From contig JARGPD010000005.1 in assembly GCA_029212845.1 (NCBI GenBank), forward strand, positions 31,852-63,900: a stretch of DNA of 32,049 nucleotides, written 5' to 3'. Below the pieces are notes generated by a model, which was given only the letters and a program-made list of their open reading frames with translations, ran no database searches and was not told where the DNA came from. The DNA comes from Planctomycetota bacterium. GTDB lineage: Bacteria > Planctomycetota > UBA1135 > GCA-002686595. Below are positions 6,910 through 14,552 of the stretch, piece by piece (position 1 is the stretch's first letter; each line of letters opens with the position of its first letter). A program made the position numbers and the translations under genes.

Positions 6910-9336
6910 TCAGGGAGTGAGGTCGTCGCCCGCGCCGCCGTCGTCGGTCCCGTTGGGACCGAAGGAGCGGATGTGGTACTCCGACGCGGACACGCGCTCG
7001 TAGTAGAAGCTGCGCCCCCACCCGTCGACCGGCACCTCGGACATGTTGAGGTAGCCCTCGGGGTAGGACGAGGTCGAGGACACCAGGTCCTCGAGCTTGG
7101 CCGGGTAGTCCCCGTTCTCGAGGTTGTAGATCAGGAGGCCGAGGTCCACCAGGGACAGGTTGACCTCGGTCATCGAGGCCTCGGTCGAGAGGGGCGCACC
7201 GCGCGCTCCACCCAAGCCGATCTGGCCGGCGTACTCGGGCTCGGTCCAGACGACCTCGGGGGACATCGACTCCGTCGTGCCCAGGAAGACCGTCGGGATG
7301 AGCGCGGCCGCCGCGCCGCCGACGATCAGCGGGACCTCGGGACCGAAGGAGCTCACCTTGCGCGTGAAGAGGTGGTCGCCGCGGAAGCGCGTGACCGAGG
7401 TCTCGGGCAGGAAGTGCCGCGAGAACAGCTCGGGATCGGGCAGGGCCGCGGCGAAGCCTTCCGGGAGACCGAGCTCGGCTGGGACCATGGCGGCGAAGGC
7501 GCGACCGGTCCCGTAGTACGCCGACAGCATGGCGCCGATGTCGAAGTAGTAGGCGTCGTGGATGTCCGCGGGTAGCTTGCCGTCCTCGCCGACGAGGCTC
7601 GCGAAGAAGGGGTGCGCACCGCGCTCGTACTCCTCGCCCTTCGAGCGCTGGCGGATCATGCGCTTGATCAGGGTCGACGAGTTGGAGAACCACAGGTTGC
7701 CGTCGATGATCGTGTAGCTCGGCGAGAAGCCGATCGGGACGCCGAGGTCGAGCACCGTGTAGTCGTTGCCGCGGTACGGGCGGTGGGACACGCCGAAGTC
7801 CGGCTCCATCTCCGCCGCGAAGTCACACAGGCCGTCGAGGGTGGCCATGACCGCCTCACCGTTCCGGACGGGCATCACGCCGTAGACCTGGGGCGGCGCG
7901 AGGCTCAGCACCGGCTGCATCCAGAAGGCTATCTCGCCCCCGAAGTTTGCGATCAGGTCGCCCTCGAGGTCGATGCCGCGCTCGAGCAGCAGCTCGATCA
8001 ACTCCTCCTCGCCGGTGGTCACCTCGGTCACGTAGCCCCAGAAGGCGACGGGGTCGAGGGACGTGATCTGCGCGAACAGCGCGTCGTTCGGGATCCATGC
8101 GGCGGAGCCATCGAGCGGGTACGGCGTGGCGCCGTTCGCGGGGCGCGTGCTGTCGCTCTGGTAGGTGCCGTCGACGAGCCGCGTCTGCCAGGCGCTGCCG
8201 GTCCCGTAGAAGCCGAAGAACTCGAACAGCGAGGACACGTTGGCGAGCGACTCGGCCAGCATGCCTTCGGTCGGCACACCCCGGAAGCCGAGCACGGCAC
8301 CCTGCCAAAGGACCGCGCCGGCGTCGTCGTGGACCGCGCCGAGCAGCTGGTCCAGGCGACCCGCGCCGCCCAGGGATTCGGGGGATGCCTGGCCGGACAG
8401 GGCCGCCTGGCCGACCCGGTGCACCGCCTCACCCGACACGGTGCCGAGGGTGATCAAGAGGGTCCGTCCGTGCTGCTGGAGGCTGGCCTCGAGCAGACCT
8501 CCGCCCGACGGCATGCCCAGGTTCACCGGGTCGATGTGATACAGGTTGGCGAGCTCGGGAGCGTCGCCGTTCATGTCGATCACGTCGGTGAAGGGCACCT
8601 CGTCACGCAGGCGCCCATCGATCATGCCCAGCATCCCGGCCATGCCACCGGCGAGCTCGTCGTCCACGAAGCGCACGGCCAGCTCGACGCCGACCACCTC
8701 GAACACGCGCGCCAGCACGTACTGCTCGAAGCCGGAGTCCGTGCTCCAGTCGGCATCCAGGCCCGAGCCACCCGGGACGCCGTCGGCGCCAAGGCTGCTC
8801 AGCTCGTAGACGCCGTCGCTCACCGTATACAGGTAGGGGTGACCGAAGGGGTCGAGCAGCTCGGACGGCTCGCGATCGAGCTCGGCCAGCTCCTCGGGGG
8901 GGCCGCCCTCGTCGAGCTCGTACATGAAGATGTCCCAGTCGAGCGCGTCGAGCCCGAGCAGCACGTCGTAGACGACCGCGCCCTCGGCGACCAGCTCACC
9001 GACCTTCGACATGTCGAGCTGCAGCGACAGGGAGATGCCCTCGATCCCCTCGAGGATCGGCAGGGTGTCGCGGACGATTTCCGCGGGCAGCAGCTCCATC
9101 AGGTCGCTGACGTGCTCGATGCCGAACAGCCCAAGCATGGGGCCGAGGTCCTCGTCCTCGAGCAGCTGCATGATCGCGCCCGAGCGCCAAGCCTCGGAGA
9201 AGGCCGGCAGGTTCGGGACGTCGAGGTACAGGCCGGCTTCGGCGAGGTGCAAGTCCGCCGCGTCTTGGGGAGCGACGGCGGGAGCGAGGCACAGGGCAAG
9301 GCTCGTCAGCATGGCAAGGAGATACGCTCGGGACAC
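6910..9336 (-). CDS. Large exported protein with two GspG-like pseudopilin modules
   Basis: The product is 808 aa. Residues 1-23 form a signal peptide (MSRAYLLAMLTSLALCLAPA). About residues 158-200 read DPFGHPYLYTVSDGVYELSS followed by LGADGVPGGSGLDADW. This closely follows the C-terminal calcium-loop region of type II secretion major pseudopilin GspG. A large middle region (about 200-660) has no motif I recognise with confidence; it faintly resembles DUF3352-type proteins. A hydrophobic segment lies at about 668-686. Residues 722-808 again look like a GspG domain: a helix with NLENGDYPAKLEDL, then VDGWGRSFYYE and a Gly/Asp-rich end. No N-terminal prepilin cleavage motif (GFTLIE) is present. 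The protein is probably envelope-located, and any link to type II secretion is inference. Confidence 0.7.
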   Translation of the reverse strand: MSRAYLLAMLTSLALCLAPAVAPQDAADLHLAEAGLYLDVPNLPAFSEAWRSGAIMQLLEDEDLGPMLGLFGIEHVSDLMELLPAEIVRDTLPILEGIEGISLSLQLDMSKVGELVAEGAVVYDVLLGLDALDWDIFMYELDEGGPPEELAELDREPSELLDPFGHPYLYTVSDGVYELSSLGADGVPGGSGLDADWSTDSGFEQYVLARVFEVVGVELAVRFVDDELAGGMAGMLGMIDGRLRDEVPFTDVIDMNGDAPELANLYHIDPVNLGMPSGGGLLEASLQQHGRTLLITLGTVSGEAVHRVGQAALSGQASPESLGGAGRLDQLLGAVHDDAGAVLWQGAVLGFRGVPTEGMLAESLANVSSLFEFFGFYGTGSAWQTRLVDGTYQSDSTRPANGATPYPLDGSAAWIPNDALFAQITSLDPVAFWGYVTEVTTGEEELIELLLERGIDLEGDLIANFGGEIAFWMQPVLSLAPPQVYGVMPVRNGEAVMATLDGLCDFAAEMEPDFGVSHRPYRGNDYTVLDLGVPIGFSPSYTIIDGNLWFSNSSTLIKRMIRQRSKGEEYERGAHPFFASLVGEDGKLPADIHDAYYFDIGAMLSAYYGTGRAFAAMVPAELGLPEGFAAALPDPELFSRHFLPETSVTRFRGDHLFTRKVSSFGPEVPLIVGGAAAALIPTVFLGTTESMSPEVVWTEPEYAGQIGLGGARGAPLSTEASMTEVNLSLVDLGLLIYNLENGDYPAKLEDLVSSTSSYPEGYLNMSEVPVDGWGRSFYYERVSASEYHIRSFGPNGTDDGGAGDDLTP

Positions 9337-9395
9337 ACCTCGGGAGTGTGCCCTGGAAGTTCGGTGGGGGGAGAGGCCTCGCCGGCGGCGAGGGT

Positions 9396-10865
9396 CTAGG
9401 CGTCGGCGAAGGCCTTCAGGTCGTCGCCTGCGGCCTCGAGCGCTCTCTCGAGCTCGGCCAGCTGGTCGGTGAAGTCTTCGCCAGAGGCGAATGCGGCCTT
9501 GAAGGCCGCATGTTTCGTCTTCACTTCCGTGTTCTCACCATCGAGCAGGAAAGCCACCAGGAGGCCGGACTCGTTCAGGAGCTTGCTGGAGCCATCCAGG
9601 TCGTCCACGGTCAGCTTCATGGTGAGCATGCGCTTGACCGGGTCGAGGCTGCCGGTGCGCAGGATGTTGGACACGGACCACTTGCGCAGTGCCTTGGGGT
9701 CGGCGCCGGGGGTCTTGTCCAGGCGGTAGCGCTCCACGTAGGTCGCCGCTCCGTAGCGCAGCCAGTCGGGCAGCTTCTTCTCCGTGAGGAAGTCGTCGAC
9801 GTCGAGCTCCTTCTTCTTGTGGAAGGCGGCCACGGCCTTGGGGCTCGGGTCGAGGGCTTCGACGAAGGAGAGGGCGGCCGCATGGCGGGTGAAGAAGGGG
9901 CCGAAGCGGTTCGCGTTCTTGTCCTCCTTGTCCCAGTAGGCGACGCCCCCACCAACGAGGTTGATGCCGCCGTGGAACCAGACCTCGCCGAAGTAAGCGC
10001 CGTGGATCGACGACCAACCGCGCACCTCGGTGGGCGGCACGCCGAAGGCCTGGTCGCCCGCTGCGAAGGTCCCGTACTGGCCCGAGCTCTTCATGACAGC
10101 GAAGGGCATCGGCACGTCCGGCGTCTTGCCGAAGATGCGCACGAGGTCGCGCACGGTGCTCTCGGCCTCGCCGATGGCCTGCATCGCGAGGTCGCGGTCC
10201 ACGGTCGTGTAGATGTGGAAGCGGCCCGACTCCGAGGGGATCACCCAGGGCCGACTCGGCAGGGAGTGGTAGCGATTCGCGTCCTCGAGGCTCTTCCAGG
10301 TGTCGCCACACTTGAACTTGCCAGCCTCGGCCTCGGCGACCTCTTCGGGCGGGATCCAGGTCAGGTCATGGCGCACCCAGCCGTCCTGCATGCGCTGGTA
10401 GTCCTCGGCGCTGACCCACTGGCCAGCCTCGTCGCGCACCATGCCCGCCTCGAGCTTGGCGATGTCGTCGGGGTGCGCCCAGGTGTCCTTGTAGCGCACC
10501 CAGCCCTTGGCCTTGGCCTCCTCGGCCAGCTGCTTCTTCTTGTGGGCCTCGAGCTTCTTCTCGGACTTGAACCACTCGCCTTCGTAGTAGATGTGCCCCG
10601 AGGCCGCCCGGGCCTCCTTGTGGTCGGGGTCGACCTTGATGATCTCGCGCAGGACCTTCTTGCCTTCACGCTCCAGGCCGTAGGAGTCGCAGTAGTTGTA
10701 GACCTTCCACAGCTCGTCGACGTCGTCGCCCGCAGCCTCGAAGCGACGCTCGAACTCGTCCGCGGGGTCCTGGATGGAGGTCTCGATCCCGGCGGGCTCG
10801 AGGACCTGGGGGGCGGGCGCCTCGGGCGACAGCCCGAACAGAAGGGTGCAGATCAGCAGGCTCAT
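9396..10865 (-). CDS. Secreted protein with a degenerate peptidase_MA/DUF1570-like domain
   Basis: The product is 489 aa from the ATG at 10865, which follows a GGAG about eight bases upstream and gives a short signal peptide (MSLLICTLLFGLSPEAPA). Residues 40-95 look TPR-like. Residues 95-200 contain repeated short modules around GEWF, GWVRYKDTWAHPDD, GQWVSAEDY and GWVRHDLTWIPPEE, common in large planctomycete proteins. Residues 210-445 resemble gluzincin-type domains: LPDWLRYGAATYVERY (365-380) matches the usual 'P-WL-EG-A-Y' segment and LNESGLLVAFLL a later helix. However, the expected HExxH appears as FFTRH (324-328), so activity is unlikely. The function is unknown. It lies 59 bp upstream of the 808-aa gene and is probably co-transcribed with it. 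Confidence 0.65.
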   Translation of the reverse strand: MSLLICTLLFGLSPEAPAPQVLEPAGIETSIQDPADEFERRFEAAGDDVDELWKVYNYCDSYGLEREGKKVLREIIKVDPDHKEARAASGHIYYEGEWFKSEKKLEAHKKKQLAEEAKAKGWVRYKDTWAHPDDIAKLEAGMVRDEAGQWVSAEDYQRMQDGWVRHDLTWIPPEEVAEAEAGKFKCGDTWKSLEDANRYHSLPSRPWVIPSESGRFHIYTTVDRDLAMQAIGEAESTVRDLVRIFGKTPDVPMPFAVMKSSGQYGTFAAGDQAFGVPPTEVRGWSSIHGAYFGEVWFHGGINLVGGGVAYWDKEDKNANRFGPFFTRHAAALSFVEALDPSPKAVAAFHKKKELDVDDFLTEKKLPDWLRYGAATYVERYRLDKTPGADPKALRKWSVSNILRTGSLDPVKRMLTMKLTVDDLDGSSKLLNESGLLVAFLLDGENTEVKTKHAAFKAAFASGEDFTDQLAELERALEAAGDDLKAFADA

Positions 10866-10966
10866 GGTGGTCTCCGTGGCTCTCCTAGACGAGCCACCCA
10901 CAGGATATCGAAGCACGGGGCCAAGGGAGTGTCCTAGGCCAGCGAAGGGCTTTTCCAGCCCCAATT

Positions 10967-10974
10967 AAAGGAGG
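10967..10974 (+). promoter_or_regulatory. Strong Shine-Dalgarno AAAGGAGG for the cyclophilin gene
   Basis: AAAGGAGG is a near-perfect anti-SSU match ending 11 bases before the ATG at 10986. Few genes in this window show a comparable site. It supports 10986 rather than the in-frame ATG at 11025 (MADHK) as the start. Confidence 0.6.
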
Positions 10975-10985
10975 CGGACGCTAAG

Positions 10986-12053
10986 ATGCGCGGCCTTCAC
11001 CCCACCCCCAAGAACCCCCGAGACATGGCTGATCACAAGGCCCCCCCCCAGGTAACGATCGCACCCTACGAAGAAGCCTCCCAGCTTCAACAGATGGTGG
11101 ATACGTACTGGAAGCCCTTCCTCGGCGTCGCCGTCGTCCTCGCTGCCCTGATCGTCTGGCAGCAGAGCAGCCAGCACGCCGCAGAGAAGGAGCTCGACGC
11201 CAGCTGGGATTCCCTCTCCGCGCGGGTCGAGCTCGCCGGCATCGGCAGCACGACCCAGCTGCCCTCCGCCGCCGTCCTGGACCAAGCACTCGCCTCCGAT
11301 GGCGTCAAGGGGACCGTCGCGGCCCCCTGGGCCATGGCCCTCAAGGTCCAGACCCTGCTCGAGGGCAAGGACTGGGATGGTGCCGAGGCCGCCCTGGCGG
11401 CCCTCGAGAGCGCCTACCCGGACCACTTCCTGGTGAAGGCCAAGCTTCCGGTGGGTTCCGACGGTGCCCTGGCGACGATCCCCGAGCAGCAGCGAGCCCT
11501 GATCAGCAGCCGTCGCCAGTTCGAGAGCACCCACGTCAACCTCTTCGAGCTGCCCCCGGTCCCCGAAGGGGCCACGCGGGTCAAGCTGGAGACCAGCTCC
11601 GGCGACTTGGTCGTCGCCCTGTACGCCGACCGTGCCCCGCTGCATGTGGGGAACTTCCTTAAATTGGTCTCAAGTGGGTTCTATGATGGCACCAAGTTCC
11701 ACCGTGTGGTGCCTGGCTTCATGGTTCAGGGTGGCGACCCGAACACCAAGATCGGGGACGCGAGCACCTGGGGCCAGGGCGGCCCGGACTACAAGGTGCA
11801 GCCCGAGATCAGCGACCTGTTCCACTTCAAGGGCGTGCTCGCAGCAGCCAAGATGCCCGGCGAGACCGACAGCAGTGGCAGCCAGTTCTACGTGACCACG
11901 GGCAACGCCCACCACCTCGACGGCCAGCACACGGTGTTCGGCGTCCTGGAAGAGGGTGCCGACGTCCTGCGCATCATCGAGAACTCTCCGGTCGTCCCCG
12001 GCACCGAGCGCCCCGAAGAGCCGACCACCTTGGTCAAGGCGACCGTGCTCTAG
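10986..12053 (+). CDS. Membrane-anchored cyclophilin-type peptidyl-prolyl isomerase
   Basis: The product is 355 aa. A cytoplasmic stretch of about 40 residues is followed by one membrane helix (44-59, PFLGVAVVLAALIVW). A helical region of about 120 residues then resembles the TPR_21/YfgM type of periplasmic chaperone partner. From 197 a complete cyclophilin domain follows, with FHRVVPGFMVQGGD (238-251), GSQFYVTTG (298-306) and LDGQHTVFG (311-319). It should catalyse cis-trans isomerisation of prolyl bonds on the outer side of the cytoplasmic membrane, helping fold exported proteins. It is divergent from the secreted-protein gene at 10865 and ends 28 bp before a clear terminator, so it is likely monocistronic. 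The codons for residues about 219-250 are notably less G+C-rich than the rest. Confidence 0.9.
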   Translation: MRGLHPTPKNPRDMADHKAPPQVTIAPYEEASQLQQMVDTYWKPFLGVAVVLAALIVWQQSSQHAAEKELDASWDSLSARVELAGIGSTTQLPSAAVLDQALASDGVKGTVAAPWAMALKVQTLLEGKDWDGAEAALAALESAYPDHFLVKAKLPVGSDGALATIPEQQRALISSRRQFESTHVNLFELPPVPEGATRVKLETSSGDLVVALYADRAPLHVGNFLKLVSSGFYDGTKFHRVVPGFMVQGGDPNTKIGDASTWGQGGPDYKVQPEISDLFHFKGVLAAAKMPGETDSSGSQFYVTTGNAHHLDGQHTVFGVLEEGADVLRIIENSPVVPGTERPEEPTTLVKATVL

Positions 12054-12080
12054 GGCACAGCCTCGAGCTAACCCTAGGCA

Positions 12081-12120
12081 GAGAGGGGGCGTCCCCGCTG
12101 GGTCGCCCCCTCTCTTGTGC
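12081..12120. terminator. Intrinsic terminator hairpin between convergent cyclophilin and parB genes
   Basis: There is a perfect 11-bp stem: GAGAGGGGGCG at 12081-12091 and CGCCCCCTCTC at 12104-12114, with a 12-base loop. A short TT follows. It sits between two convergent genes (stops at 12053 and 12166) and can work in both directions. Confidence 0.8.
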
Positions 12121-12165
12121 ATTCAGGATGCGCCCCCAACCGGGCGAATCCTCAAATGCGCACTC

Positions 12166-13047
12166 CTAGATCTCTTCCCGCGGGGCGATCACGTCGTAGA
12201 CGCGTTCGAGGTCCTCGCGGTTGTAGTAGTGGATGACGACACTTCCGCGGTACTTGGGCCCGTTCCGCAGCTGGACGCGGGTCCCGAGGGATTCGCGCAT
12301 GCGGTCTTCCATCGCCTTGGCCCAGGGAACGAGGTCGGGCTCGACCACCTCCGGCTTGGGCTTCTCCTCGGCGGCCGGTGCCGCCGCATTGGCCTCCCGA
12401 ACGATCCGCTCGACCTCGCGGACCGAGAGCCCCTTCGCAACGATCTCCGTGGCCAGCGACTCCATGTCCGCTGGGTTGGTGAGTCCCAGCAGGGCGCGGC
12501 CATGGCCCATCCCCAGGCGCTCGTCGGCAAGCATGCCCTGGACCGCCTCAGGCAGCTCGAGCAGGCGGAGCAGGTTGGCCACCGAAGAGCGCTTCAGTCC
12601 AACCTTGTCGGCGACGACCTGCTGGGTCACGTCCAGGGCGCCCATGAGCTCCCGGAAGGCGCGACCCCGTTCGATCGGGTTGAGGTCCCTGCGCTGGACG
12701 TTCTCGACCAGCGCCAGCTCTAGCATGTCCTTGTCGTCGACCTCGTTGCGCTGCACGGCTGGAATCGCCGTCAGCCCAGCCAGGCGGGAGGCACGCCAAC
12801 GGCGCTCCCCCGAGATCAGCTGGTAGCCGTCGTCCACCTTGCGAACCACGACCGGCTGCAGGATCCCGTGGTTTCTGATGCTGTCCCGCAGCTCTTCCAG
12901 TCCAGCCGGGTCGAAGACCCGGCGCGGCTGGAAGGGGTTGGGGCGGATTTCACCAACGGGGATCTCGTTGGTCGCCTGCAGCTGTTCCGGCTCGGGCTCT
13001 TGAATCAAGGAGCCGAGACCACGTCCAAGTCGTTTCATGTTGCTCAT
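12166..13047 (-). CDS. parB: Chromosome-partition protein ParB (Spo0J family)
   Basis: The product is 293 aa, normal for chromosomal ParB. It starts (MSN)MKRLGRGLGSLI, the conserved N-terminus that contacts ParA. It continues with NPFQPRR (37-43), the CTP-binding GERRWRA motif (80-86) and ENVQRRDLNPIERGRAF (115-131). A helix-turn-helix lies around 140-162 (TQQVVADKVGLKRSSVANLL), followed by a C-terminal dimerisation domain. ParB binds parS near the origin, clamps and slides on DNA with CTP, and organises origin segregation with ParA. A perfect parS lies eight bases upstream of the start codon, so autoregulation is plausible. Its usual partner gene parA is not adjacent; the only parA in the window is at 22759. 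An alternative start is the ATG three codons in. Confidence 0.96.
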   Translation of the reverse strand: MSNMKRLGRGLGSLIQEPEPEQLQATNEIPVGEIRPNPFQPRRVFDPAGLEELRDSIRNHGILQPVVVRKVDDGYQLISGERRWRASRLAGLTAIPAVQRNEVDDKDMLELALVENVQRRDLNPIERGRAFRELMGALDVTQQVVADKVGLKRSSVANLLRLLELPEAVQGMLADERLGMGHGRALLGLTNPADMESLATEIVAKGLSVREVERIVREANAAAPAAEEKPKPEVVEPDLVPWAKAMEDRMRESLGTRVQLRNGPKYRGSVVIHYYNREDLERVYDVIAPREEI

Positions 13048-13055
13048 GGGGGTGG

Positions 13056-13071
13056 TGTTCCACGTGGAACA
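13056..13071. promoter_or_regulatory. parS centromere site
   Basis: TGTTCCACGTGGAACA is a perfect 16-bp palindrome. It differs from the common bacterial parS, TGTTTCACGTGAAACA, only at the symmetric pair flanking the CACGTG core. It lies eight bases upstream of the parB ATG, in the position expected for its ribosome-binding site or promoter. I found no second full copy in the window. Confidence 0.93.
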
Positions 13072-13081
13072 AGGCCAACTC

Positions 13082-13152
13082 TAGGGGTCCGCCCCCTACA
13101 TGTCGAGGAACAAGAACATGGAAACACGACACAGGGTGGTCGAAGGACCACC
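13082..13152. promoter_or_regulatory. Divergent parB / membrane-protein promoter region with two small hairpins
   Basis: The 130-bp divergent region contains two inverted repeats. One is TAGGGG / CCCCTA at 13082-13087 and 13093-13098. The other is GGTGGTC / GACCACC with a GAAG tetraloop at 13135-13141 and 13146-13152. They could be operator-like or 5' leader structures. No convincing promoter hexamers were identified, and the repeats are short enough to be chance. Confidence 0.3.
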
Positions 13153-13201
13153 AGGCAACAATTGACTGGCCTGGGAGGACCCGAGTCCCTACAACGAGGC
13201 C

Positions 13202-13801
13202 ATGCGCGTTCCCCTGGTCGTCCGCCTGGCCCTCTTGAGGGTAGCCAAGTCCCTTCCCGGCTGGCTATCCCTGGGCTTCTGCATGCTTCTAGGTCCCCTC
13301 TTGGCCCTGTTCCTCGACCTCGGGCCCATCTGGGGGCATGATCCAGAGCTCGCCCGCCCCTGGCTAGGCCTTGTGGCCCTGACCGCAGCAAGCCTGGCCA
13401 CTTGGGGCCTCCAGGGCCTCGCCTTCGCGCGCCGCACCCAGCCGAACCCGGTCCTGGACAGCCTGTTGGTCGGCTCGATCCTGACCCTGGTCGCCTTGGC
13501 CCTGGCCGGGGCATCCCTCGAGTTCACGGGGGGGGATGCACCCTGGCACCTGATGGCCCAAGAGTCCCTGCGGATGGGGGGCCTGGTGGCCTTGACCTGT
13601 GCGGTCCTACCGGACGGCTCCCGCATGGCCCCTGCCCTGGTCTGGATCCCTGGCTGGTTCCTTCCGGCCCTGGTCCCTACGGCCTGGGCAGCCCTCCTGG
13701 CGCCCCTCGCCACGCCCCTGCTACCTACGCTGCTCGTCACCGCCGCACTCCTGGTCCTGGCCCAATCCACACAGCCCCATGCGCTACGCAGTCCTAGGTG
13801 A
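13202..13801 (+). CDS. Small multi-pass membrane protein of unknown function
   Basis: The product is 199 aa and mostly hydrophobic. Probable membrane segments lie near residues 20-40 (WLSLGFCMLLGPLLALFLDL), 53-75, 85-107, 125-140 and 145-190. No family motif is recognised. The N-terminus is basic (MRVPLVVRLALLRVAK). It overlaps the start of the phosphoesterase gene by 23 bases, suggesting co-transcription and possibly coupled translation. It starts divergently from parB, about 150 bp away. The open frame, hydrophobic pattern and position make a real gene likely, but the role is unknown. Confidence 0.6.
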   Translation: MRVPLVVRLALLRVAKSLPGWLSLGFCMLLGPLLALFLDLGPIWGHDPELARPWLGLVALTAASLATWGLQGLAFARRTQPNPVLDSLLVGSILTLVALALAGASLEFTGGDAPWHLMAQESLRMGGLVALTCAVLPDGSRMAPALVWIPGWFLPALVPTAWAALLAPLATPLLPTLLVTAALLVLAQSTQPHALRSPR

Positions 13802-14513
13802 CATCCACTCCAACCTGGATGCCCTCCAGACGGTCCTAGGGGCCATCGAGCAGGCCGGGGTCGACCGAATCCTCAGCGTCGGGGACGTGGTGGGCTACGG
13901 GGCCGCCCCCGCAGCCTGCATCGAGCTGCTCCGCCAGCGGGAGGCGATCGTCGTCAAGGGCAACCACGACGCCGCGGTCACCGGAGAGCTGGACGACCAG
14001 ACCTTCAACCGCTACGCCCGGGATGCGGTCGCGTGGACCCAGGACCAGTTGGAGGGCCGGGACCTCGCCTGGCTGCGGGGTCTGCCCCTGATGGTCACCC
14101 TAGAGCACTGCCAGCTGGCCCATGGGAACATCGACGACCCGAGCCGCTTCGAGTACATCCGCACCACCGGCGACGCCAACCCCTCGCTGGATCACCTGAC
14201 CCGGACCGTGGGCTTCGTTGGCCACACCCACGTCCCGATCGCCCTGCTGCGACCCAAGGATGCCGGCGGAAGGACCGCCTACGCCCCCGAGGTCGATCTG
14301 GACCTGGCCGAAGCCGAGCGCTGCCTGGTCAACGTGGGCTCGGTGGGCCAGCCCAGGGACGAGGACCACCGCACGGGTTGGGTGCTCTTCGACTCGGACA
14401 CGGGTCGCGTCTCCATCGAGCGGCTCGAGTACGACATCGAGCGCGAGGCTGCCCGAATCCGCGAGGCGGGACTACCGCGCGTGCTCGGAGATCGCCTCTA
14501 CCTGGGCGTTTAG
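13779..14513 (+). CDS. Calcineurin-like metallophosphoesterase (YfcE/PrpE type)
   Basis: The product is 244 aa from the ATG at 13779. All metal-binding blocks are present in order: GDIHSN (7-12), GDVVGYG (35-41), GNHD (61-64), AHG (114-116) and GHTH (148-151). Proteins of this group are cytoplasmic phosphodiesterases or protein phosphatases that use a two-metal centre; the substrate is unknown. The frame is open further upstream to 13599, but that part is a shadow of the membrane-protein gene. The true start places the motif GDIH near the N-terminus, as is normal. It converges with the HPr-fusion gene, with 39 bp between the stops. Confidence 0.92.
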   Translation: MRYAVLGDIHSNLDALQTVLGAIEQAGVDRILSVGDVVGYGAAPAACIELLRQREAIVVKGNHDAAVTGELDDQTFNRYARDAVAWTQDQLEGRDLAWLRGLPLMVTLEHCQLAHGNIDDPSRFEYIRTTGDANPSLDHLTRTVGFVGHTHVPIALLRPKDAGGRTAYAPEVDLDLAEAERCLVNVGSVGQPRDEDHRTGWVLFDSDTGRVSIERLEYDIEREAARIREAGLPRVLGDRLYLGV

Positions 14514-14552
14514 GCCCCGAATGCCCTCCAGGGCCCCCTTGCCAGGGTCTGG

